In this document: positions 17,805 to 23,586 of the stretch, piece after piece
Numbering within the stretch: position 1 is the stretch's first letter
Layout of the letters: each line of letters opens with the position of its first letter
Source of the DNA: an uncultured Oscillospiraceae bacterium
GTDB taxonomy: Bacteria > Bacillota > Clostridia > Oscillospirales > Oscillospiraceae
DNA length: 23,586 nucleotides
NCBI GenBank assembly: GCA_910578735.1
Contig: CAJTSQ010000036.1
Coordinates: forward strand, 1-23,586
Reading direction: 5' to 3'
Made by a program: the position numbers and the translations under genes
The notes under the pieces: model-generated
What the model saw: the letters and a program-made list of their open reading frames with translations, nothing else
Database searches by the model: none
What the model was told of the DNA's origin: nothing

Positions 17805-18683
17805 ATGAAATGTTTAATGGCTGAGGTAAACTTCAGCGAGGGCAAGGACCAGAGTCTGATCGGCCAGGTGCGGGACGCCATGCTGGATGGCGAACCCATC
17901 GAGCTGATGGAAATTTCCTCCGATGCGGACCACAACCGAACGGTGTTCACCTTTAAGGGGGAGCCCAGGGCGGTCCTGGAGGCCACCAAGCGCCTGTCCG
18001 CCAAGGCGGTGGAGCTGATTGACATGGCCAAACATACCGGAGCCCACCCCAGGATCGGCGCTGTGGACGTGGTGCCCTTTATCCCGGTCAAGGATGTGAC
18101 CATTGATGAGGCACTGGAAATTTGCCGGGAATACGGCAAGTTCATGGGCCAGCTGGGCGTGTCTGTCTACTACTACGAGGATGCCGCCACCCGGGAGGAG
18201 CGCAAGAGCTTGCCGAAAATCCGCAAGGGCCAGTATGAGGGGCTGGAGGAGAAGCTGAAGGACCCTGACTGGGTGCCGGACGAAGGCCCCGCCACCTTCA
18301 ACGCCAAGAGCGGCGCCACTGTGACCGGCGTGCGTTTCCCCCTGGTGGCTTTTAATGTCAACCTTCAGACCAAGGACCTGGAGATCGGCAAGAAAATCGT
18401 CAAGGCGGTCCGGGCCGCCACGGGCGGCTATCAGCACGTCCGCGCGATTGCGCTGACGCTGGAGGACCGGGGCGGCATTGTCCAGGTATCCATGAATCTG
18501 ACGAACTATGAGAAGACGCCGATTCACCGGGTCTTCGAGACGATTAAGAGTGAGGCCTCCCAGTACGGCGTATCCGTTTTGGACTGCGACCTGGTGGGAC
18601 CTGTTCCGGTTTACGCCCTGCAGGATGTGCTGAAATTCTATCTGCGGGTCCACAATTTCAAGCTGGATCAGCTGTATCTGTAA
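17805..18683 (+). CDS. ftcD: Glutamate formimidoyltransferase
   Basis: 292 residues matching the transferase half of FTCD. It moves the formimidoyl group of N-formimidoyl-glutamate to tetrahydrofolate, releasing glutamate, the final step of this hut route. NFSEGKD at the N-terminus and AKHTGAHPRIGAVDVVPFIP (71-94, with His81 at the place of the catalytic His of mammalian FTCD) are the main signatures. RFPLVAFNVNLQT and GIVQVSMNLTN follow. AGGAG lies 10 bases before the ATG. It is the last gene of the fchA-ftcD pair and of the hut locus, and is followed by a strong terminator. Confidence 0.95.
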   Translation: MKCLMAEVNFSEGKDQSLIGQVRDAMLDGEPIELMEISSDADHNRTVFTFKGEPRAVLEATKRLSAKAVELIDMAKHTGAHPRIGAVDVVPFIPVKDVTIDEALEICREYGKFMGQLGVSVYYYEDAATREERKSLPKIRKGQYEGLEEKLKDPDWVPDEGPATFNAKSGATVTGVRFPLVAFNVNLQTKDLEIGKKIVKAVRAATGGYQHVRAIALTLEDRGGIVQVSMNLTNYEKTPIHRVFETIKSEASQYGVSVLDCDLVGPVPVYALQDVLKFYLRVHNFKLDQLYL

Positions 18684-18715
18684 GGAAATAGCGCGGTATC
18701 ATATTTTGAACATAG

Positions 18716-18770
18716 GTCCCCAGCCTTGACAGCTTTAGACGTATGGCTGTCAGGGCTGGGGACATTTTAT
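18716..18770 (+). terminator. Terminator after ftcD
   Basis: An 18-bp stem with one G-T wobble (18716-18733 with 18746-18763) and a 12-base loop is followed by ATTTTAT. It marks the end of the hut locus. Confidence 0.85.
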
Positions 18771-18939
18771 GACTGCGGTGCTTCGGAACGTTTCATTTGG
18801 CACGGAACGGCAGAATTAGTAAATAAAGGCATGACAGCGAACGGGTATATCTCCAACATTCAAGGCAAAGCTATGTGTGGATGTTCCATCCGACCCAATC
18901 GGGAAAACAAAAACACAACCGGAAAAGGAGAGATAAATT
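18771..18939. other. Non-coding stretch before the spore-protein remnant
   Basis: No gene is supported here. The only plus-strand frame (to 18947) starts inside the terminator stem, lacks a ribosome binding site and has no recognisable motif. I could not identify a convincing sigma-G promoter for the remnant. Confidence 0.4.
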
Positions 18940-19047
18940 ATGTCTAACAACAACAGCAATAAGATTATGGTCCCCAATGCCCGTGAGGCCATGAACAAGT
19001 TTAAGATGGAGGCCGCCAACGACCTTGCTGTAGCTGTACCATCTTAA
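18940..19047 (+). pseudogene. Truncated alpha/beta-type small acid-soluble spore protein (SASP)
   Basis: AAGGAG, 9 bases, then a 35-codon frame. Its first 29 residues, including KIMVPNAREAMNKFKMEAAND, match the N-terminal half of clostridial alpha/beta SASPs, which coat spore DNA. After Asp-Leu the frame reads AVAVPS and stops, where family members continue with Gly-Val and a second conserved half to about 60-70 residues. No second half was found in any frame downstream to 19,440. It therefore looks broken by a deletion or insertion at about 19,025-19,032. A genuine mini-protein is the alternative. Confidence 0.7.
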
Positions 19048-19385
19048 AACAGCGAAAGTGAATCACAGCGAACTATGACGAAATATTACTTATTTAGGTA
19101 AATCGGCCCATAAAACAGGGGCATTGCAGATGAAAATGTCTGTAATGCTCCTGCTTAACTTTGAGGGGGAAGGGCCCGGTTTTTAAGGGGCCTTTATGGC
19201 TTCCAGATTTTTGAAAAACGGGTTTGTGGTAATTTTGATAACTTTTTTGGCGTTTTTGTATGCTGTGCTTTGAGGCGAGCATATTTTGAATCGCCCAATT
19301 CACTCTGATTTTTGCAATGCATAGTAAAAGTTCGCTTATATTTTTGTGTGCAGAAGAAAATATTCGCCCATTTTTTGTGAAGCGG
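19048..19385. other. Gene-free, AT-richer stretch with two hairpins
   Basis: No supported gene lies between the spore-protein remnant and the next promoter. It holds a 15-bp stem at 19116-19153 (8-base loop, two G-T wobbles) and a smaller 8-bp stem at 19170-19195 without a clear T tract. Base composition is lower in GC than the hut locus, consistent with a junction to accessory DNA. Confidence 0.5.
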
Positions 19386-19414
19386 TTGTAATTCTTTCTT
19401 TGCTGGAGTATACT
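19386..19414 (+). promoter_or_regulatory. Sigma-A promoter of the DUF4143 ATPase gene
   Basis: TTGTAA (19386-19391), 17 bases, TATACT (19409-19414), about 32 bases before the start codon. Confidence 0.72.
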
Positions 19415-19446
19415 ATGATCAATGATACCGATGGAGGGAATTGTCC

Positions 19447-20796
19447 ATGTGCTATCTGAAACGCAAAATCGACAGCTTCTTAACGGAGTGGAAGGCTGCG
19501 CCTCGGCACAAGCCGCTGATCGTTAAAGGCCCCCGGCAGGTGGGCAAGACGGAGTCGGTCCGGCGCTTTGCTGAGAGCAGCTACGAAAATGTGATCTATA
19601 TCAATTTCGTGGAGGAGCCGAAGTACAAGCTCATCACCGCCGATGGCTATAAGACTGACGATATTGTCAAAAACATCTCCCGCCTGGACCCAGGCAAGCG
19701 GTTCCTGCCCGGAAAGACGCTGTTCTTCTTTGACGAGCTTCAGGAGTTTCCCGATATCGCTACCGCACTAAAATTCTTTTCCATTGACGGTCGCTTTGAT
19801 GTAATCTGCAGCGGTTCCATGCTGGGGATCAATTACCGGAAAATCGAGAGCAACAGCGTGGGCTACAAAACAGACTACGAAATGTATTCCATGGATTTTG
19901 AGGAATTTCTCTGGGCAAGGGGCTACGATGACGGGTTCATTGCGGATTTGCTGAGCCATATGAGGGCGCTGACGCCCTTCAGCGAATTGGAGCTGTCCGT
20001 CTGTAACTCCCTTTTTCTGGATTACTGTATCCTGGGCGGGATGCCGGCGGTGGTGCGGGAGTATGTGGAGCGGGGCACCTTTGAGGGCTCTCTGGATATT
20101 CAGCGGCAGCTCATTGCCGACTACAAGGAGGATATCCGAAAATACGCCGAGGGGCTGGATCAGGGGCGCATCCTCAACGTATTTAATCAGATCCCGCCTC
20201 AGCTGGCCAAGGACAACAAAAAATTTCAGATTTCCAAGGTGGCCTCCGGGGCCAGGTTCAAGGACTACCGGGGATGTATTGAATGGCTCAGCGATGCCGG
20301 GATGGTGAATATTTGCTACTGCCTGAATTTCCCGGAGCTGCCGCTGAAAGGCAACTACGAGGAGACCAAGTACAAGCTGTATTTTGCCGACAGCGGCCTG
20401 CTGGTGGCTATGCTGGACGAGGAGGCCCAGGAGGATCTGCGGGCCAATAAAAACCTGGGGGTGTACAAGGGTGCGCTCTACGAGAATATTGTTGGGGAGG
20501 CGCTGGTAAAAAGCGGCTGCGGGCTGTACTACTATAAGCGGGAGGACTCTACGCTGGAGGAGGACTTTTTCGTCCGCACTGCCTCAGAACTGATCCCGGT
20601 GGAGGTCAAAGCCACCAACGGCAGGGCCAAGTCCCTGCGCACGCTGATCTCCAGCGAAAAATACAGCGATATTTCCTACGGGATCAAGCTCACTGGGGGG
20701 AATATCGGGTATAGTGATGATATTTATACGTTTCCGTACTTTTGCGCGTTCTTGCTGAAGAGGTACTTGAAGTCGGGAAACGGAATGATCTCATAG
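19447..20796 (+). CDS. AAA-type ATPase with DUF4143 domain
   Basis: 449 residues from ATG 19447, with GGAGGG 8 bases upstream; a TTG six bases earlier is too close to it. Walker A GPRQVGKT is at 28-35 and Walker B TLFFFDELQE at 91-100, with a sensor-like ICSGSMLGI segment. The C-terminal part (DUF4143) includes FFVRTASELIPVEVKATNGR, whose ExK-like spacing resembles a PD-(D/E)XK nuclease-like fold. These ATPases are common and often mobile in gut bacteria and archaea; their biological role is not established. The gene has its own promoter and is followed after 19 bases by a SWIM protein gene, probably in one operon. Confidence 0.88.
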   Translation: MCYLKRKIDSFLTEWKAAPRHKPLIVKGPRQVGKTESVRRFAESSYENVIYINFVEEPKYKLITADGYKTDDIVKNISRLDPGKRFLPGKTLFFFDELQEFPDIATALKFFSIDGRFDVICSGSMLGINYRKIESNSVGYKTDYEMYSMDFEEFLWARGYDDGFIADLLSHMRALTPFSELELSVCNSLFLDYCILGGMPAVVREYVERGTFEGSLDIQRQLIADYKEDIRKYAEGLDQGRILNVFNQIPPQLAKDNKKFQISKVASGARFKDYRGCIEWLSDAGMVNICYCLNFPELPLKGNYEETKYKLYFADSGLLVAMLDEEAQEDLRANKNLGVYKGALYENIVGEALVKSGCGLYYYKREDSTLEEDFFVRTASELIPVEVKATNGRAKSLRTLISSEKYSDISYGIKLTGGNIGYSDDIYTFPYFCAFLLKRYLKSGNGMIS

Positions 20797-20815
20797 GAAA
20801 ACGGAGCTGGAGACG

Positions 20816-22477
20816 ATGCAAATAGAATCCTGGAAGAACTGGTTTCAGCCCCACATTCTGGAACGGGGCAGGGCTTATTTTGAAGAGGACCGGGTCTCAG
20901 ATCTGGAGCGCACGGAGGACGGCTGCACCGCCACGGTGGAAGGCACGGAGGAATACGAGGTGGAGATCCTGTTGGATGGAGACTCCATTGAGGATATGCT
21001 CTGTGACTGTCCCTATGCGGAGGATGGAAATGCCTGTAAGCACATGGCGGCGGTCTTGTTCGCAATGGCCGCCGAACCGTCCGAGAAGAGAGCTCCCGCA
21101 AAAGAGGAGCGTCTGACTCCCACTGGTCTTGTGGAAAAAATTCCTGATAGCCAACTCCGCCCGCTGCTGACAGAATTGGTATCCGCAGATGAGAAACTTT
21201 ACAGGGCGCTGCTCCTTCGATATGGGGAGACATCTCTGGATGAATGTATGAAGACGCTGAAAAAAGAACTGGCCTCCATCGGGAGGCAATACGCAGGCAG
21301 AGATGGCACCATAGACTATTACCATGCGGGAGGGTTCTCAGAGGCGATCGCAGATCATATTCAGCGGCAGACGGAAACGCTGCTGGCCCGAAACGCACCT
21401 GTGTTGGCGTTCCAGGCCGGGATAGATGCGTTGCGGAAATATTCCGATTACAGCATAGACGATTCCGATGGCGAATACGGGTTGATTATGGAGACAATGC
21501 GCGATATGTGCATGGATGTCCTGGCTGCCGCAGACGAAATTGTTGCCGAAAAGATATTTGACCTCCTGTCTGACTGTGTCAAATCAGACCGAGAGGACTG
21601 GTTTGTCCAGGATTTTGCGTCACAAATGGTGTTTTCACATTTTGTTGGAAAGCGTTTTGATGAAAAGAAATTGGCATTGACAGATGAGCAGATTGCCTTG
21701 CTTACCTTAGCAGGCAGGAAAGATTACTCCAGTGAATATAAGATGAAAGAACTGCTGACGCGCCGTTTTGATCTGATGAAAAAGCTGTCCTCGCCAAAGG
21801 AGGAGCTGGACGCCTTTTTAGACCGGTACACAAGCTATTCCGATATCCGCAAGCTGCGTATCCAGCAGGCGCTTGATGATGGAAAGACGGACGAGGCCAT
21901 TCGTCTGCTGGAGGAGGGCAAGTCCGCCGACCGTGACAAACCGGGGCTGGTGGCGGAGTACAGCAGATGGCTGATGTACCTGTACGAGCGACAGGGACGG
22001 CGGGACAAGCTGATCGCGGAGCTGGAGTATCATGTCTTTGACCTGTCCTCCGGCGGTATGGAGATGCTGAACCGCCTGAAGAAAGCGTGTACGCCGGCGC
22101 AGTGGATCGAGTACAGAGAGCGGTATCTTTCCGGGCGAGCTTATCACAAGCTGGAGCTTATGGAATCCGAGGGGCTTTGGGAACGCCTGATGAAAGTGGT
22201 TACCACGGCTGGGCGTCTTTCCATTCTGGACCGCTATGAAGCGGCTCTGAAAAAGCGGTATCCGAATGAGATACTGGAGGCATACGCTTGTATCCTGACG
22301 AAAGAAACCGCCGCCGCATCTAACCGAAAGGAGTATCAGGAGTTGGCCCGCTATCTGAAAAAACTCAGGAGCTACCCGGGCGGGGCAGAGCGGGCGGCAC
22401 AGCTGGCGGAGGACTGGCGCGCTCGGTATACCCGCCGCCGGGCCATGATGGAGGAGCTGCGGAACGCGGGATTTTAA
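20816..22477 (+). CDS. SWIM zinc-finger domain protein
   Basis: 553 residues. The N-terminal region has the SWIM pattern Cys63-x-Cys65, then Cys74-x-His76, within MLCDCPYAEDGNACKHMAAV. It is a predicted zinc-binding module used for protein or DNA contact. The rest is a long, mostly helical, charged region (about 90-553) with no catalytic motif that I recognise and no SNF2 helicase fusion. The start has GGAGC about 9 bases upstream. Close spacing behind the DUF4143 gene suggests co-transcription. Function is unknown; similar stand-alone SWIM proteins occur widely in Firmicutes. Confidence 0.8.
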   Translation: MQIESWKNWFQPHILERGRAYFEEDRVSDLERTEDGCTATVEGTEEYEVEILLDGDSIEDMLCDCPYAEDGNACKHMAAVLFAMAAEPSEKRAPAKEERLTPTGLVEKIPDSQLRPLLTELVSADEKLYRALLLRYGETSLDECMKTLKKELASIGRQYAGRDGTIDYYHAGGFSEAIADHIQRQTETLLARNAPVLAFQAGIDALRKYSDYSIDDSDGEYGLIMETMRDMCMDVLAAADEIVAEKIFDLLSDCVKSDREDWFVQDFASQMVFSHFVGKRFDEKKLALTDEQIALLTLAGRKDYSSEYKMKELLTRRFDLMKKLSSPKEELDAFLDRYTSYSDIRKLRIQQALDDGKTDEAIRLLEEGKSADRDKPGLVAEYSRWLMYLYERQGRRDKLIAELEYHVFDLSSGGMEMLNRLKKACTPAQWIEYRERYLSGRAYHKLELMESEGLWERLMKVVTTAGRLSILDRYEAALKKRYPNEILEAYACILTKETAAASNRKEYQELARYLKKLRSYPGGAERAAQLAEDWRARYTRRRAMMEELRNAGF

Positions 22478-22485
22478 CTGCATCA

Positions 22486-22514
22486 TTGTCATAAGGTGCT
22501 TTTTGCGCTATAAT
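22486..22514 (+). promoter_or_regulatory. Sigma-A promoter of the Fic gene
   Basis: TTGTCA (22486-22491), 17 bases, TATAAT (22509-22514): near-consensus, about 35 bases before the Fic start codon. It gives the gene transcription independent of the upstream pair. Confidence 0.85.
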
Positions 22515-22548
22515 AGAGAAAAAATTCGATCGCTTTTGTGAGGGACTT

Positions 22549-23532
22549 ATGAAGAATCCACCCTTTGAATTAACAAATCAGATCGTTTCCCTTGTGGCGG
22601 AGATTGCGGAACTGGTAGGACAGGTATCGTCTGCGGACCGGCTTTCCACTGATCCATCCCTGCGCCGAAGCAATCGAATCAGAACGGTCTATGGCTCCCT
22701 GGCCATCGAGCAGAACACGCTGACATTAGATCAGGTCACAGCAGTCCTGAACGGCAAGCGGGTACTGGCTCCGTCCAAGGATATCACAGAGGTGCGCAAC
22801 GCCTTTGAAATCTACGAGCGGCTGGAGACACTGAATCCCTATTCTATAGACGACCTTCTGACAGCCCATGGAGTTATGATGCGGGGCTTGGAACAGGAGG
22901 CCGGGGAGTTCCGCTCCAGGCCCGTGGGGGTAGTCAACCATGCGGGAGAGATTGTCCATTTCGGGATGCTGCCTCAGTATGTGCCGGATGCAGTCACAAA
23001 TCTATTGGAATGGGTCAAAATCAGCGAGCTCCCCATGCTGATCCGCAGCTGCGTGTTTCACTACGAGTTTGAATTGATCCATCCCTTTGCCGACGGGAAC
23101 GGCAGGACAGGCCGGCTGTGGCACACACTGCTGTTGTCCAAATGGAACCCCATATTTGCCTGGCTTCCGGTGGAGTCCATCGTCCACGACCATCAGCAGG
23201 AGTATTATGAAGCGATCAATCATTCCAACGCTGCTGCATCCTCCACGGCTTTCATCGAATTTATGCTTTCAGCAATCAAAGCATCGCTCATGGAAGCGGT
23301 CAATATGAGTGATGAAATGAGCGATGACCCGAAAGATAAAGTAGCAGAACGCTGGAAGCAGATTGAGCGGTTCCTGGAGAACCACGATGTTATCCAAAAT
23401 GCTGATGTACGTCAGATCTGTGGTGTTTCAGCGGCGACAGCCAATCGCATCCTTTCGAAACTTGCGGCAGAGGGAAAACTGGTGAAATGCCGGGAAGGCG
23501 GCCATTGGGCGTACCGGCGAGGTAGATTCTGA
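22549..23532 (+). CDS. Fic family protein with C-terminal winged helix
   Basis: 327 residues. The Fic core motif HPFADGNGRTGR (178-189) is intact, with catalytic His178, so AMPylation or related nucleotidyl transfer to a protein target is expected. Near the N-terminus SLAIEQN (50-56) resembles the inhibitory motif [ST]xxxE[GN], with Glu54 placed to block ATP gamma-phosphate binding, as in class II Fic proteins; Gln follows the Glu here instead of Gly or Asn. The C-terminal 60 residues, including VRQICGVSAATANRILSKL, form a winged-helix-like DNA-binding domain. GAGGG precedes the ATG. No separate antitoxin gene lies beside it within the window; only 54 bases remain after the stop. Confidence 0.92.
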   Translation: MKNPPFELTNQIVSLVAEIAELVGQVSSADRLSTDPSLRRSNRIRTVYGSLAIEQNTLTLDQVTAVLNGKRVLAPSKDITEVRNAFEIYERLETLNPYSIDDLLTAHGVMMRGLEQEAGEFRSRPVGVVNHAGEIVHFGMLPQYVPDAVTNLLEWVKISELPMLIRSCVFHYEFELIHPFADGNGRTGRLWHTLLLSKWNPIFAWLPVESIVHDHQQEYYEAINHSNAAASSTAFIEFMLSAIKASLMEAVNMSDEMSDDPKDKVAERWKQIERFLENHDVIQNADVRQICGVSAATANRILSKLAAEGKLVKCREGGHWAYRRGRF

Positions 23533-23586
23533 TTTAGAAGCTGTACCAATAGGCTAAAACCGCTTGAGTAAAGTGCTGAAGGCAGC

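Noticed and set aside
18726..18947. 73-residue frame after ftcD
   Set aside because: It begins inside the terminator stem, has no ribosome binding site, shows no motif and overlaps the SASP start region.
19032..23548. AGCTGTACCA at 19032-19041 and again at 23539-23548 as possible attachment-site direct repeats bounding the accessory block
   Set aside because: Ten bases is too short, no integrase is present, and the sequence after 23548 does not continue the SASP reading frame as an insertion would require.

Overview
The window comes from a GC-rich, Gram-positive-type anaerobe. The most likely source is a gut Oscillospiraceae of the Flavonifractor / Intestinimonas / Lawsonibacter kind. This rests on AGGAGG-type ribosome binding sites, a lipoprotein solute receptor, folate-linked histidine fermentation and a fragment of an alpha/beta-type small acid-soluble spore protein gene. 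The genus is inferred, not shown.

Positions 1 to about 18,700 form a complete histidine-utilisation (hut) locus. On the minus strand lie two M20 amidohydrolases (the first cut by the window edge) and a YuiF/NhaC-like permease. On the plus strand follow hutH and a five-gene LIV-type ABC importer (livKHMGF). hutI and hutU are on the minus strand. A 949-residue SARP-type regulator (winged helix, BTAD, ATPase, TPR) is divergent from hutU. Finally come a cyclodeaminase gene (fchA-like) and glutamate formimidoyltransferase (ftcD) on the plus strand. Together they encode histidine -> urocanate -> imidazolonepropionate -> formimidoylglutamate -> glutamate, with the one-carbon unit passed to tetrahydrofolate and ammonia released.

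The most striking find is a shared promoter architecture. Upstream of hutH, livK and hutU there are two heptamers resembling TATCGAC, 11 bp apart start to start (7 + 4). A gap of exactly 10 bp and a TAnnnT -10 box follow, with no recognisable -35. A weaker three-repeat version lies upstream of the permease. Direct repeats with one-helical-turn spacing just upstream of -10 are the known binding mode of Streptomyces SARP activators. The SARP encoded inside the locus is therefore the obvious candidate activator. The regulator and fchA-ftcD lack the paired site.

The Hut enzymes carry active-site departures worth checking. HutH has Ser-Ser-Gly in place of Ala-Ser-Gly at the MIO site and Asp at the position of the imidazole-contacting His. 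HutI has Asn at the position of a metal-ligand Asp and Ala in place of a conserved Glu.

After a strong terminator (about 18,716-18,770) the character changes. A truncated spore-protein remnant sits in a gene-poor stretch of about 700 bp. It is followed by an accessory block of a DUF4143-type ATPase, a SWIM zinc-finger protein and a Fic protein, with good sigma-A promoters before the first and the last.
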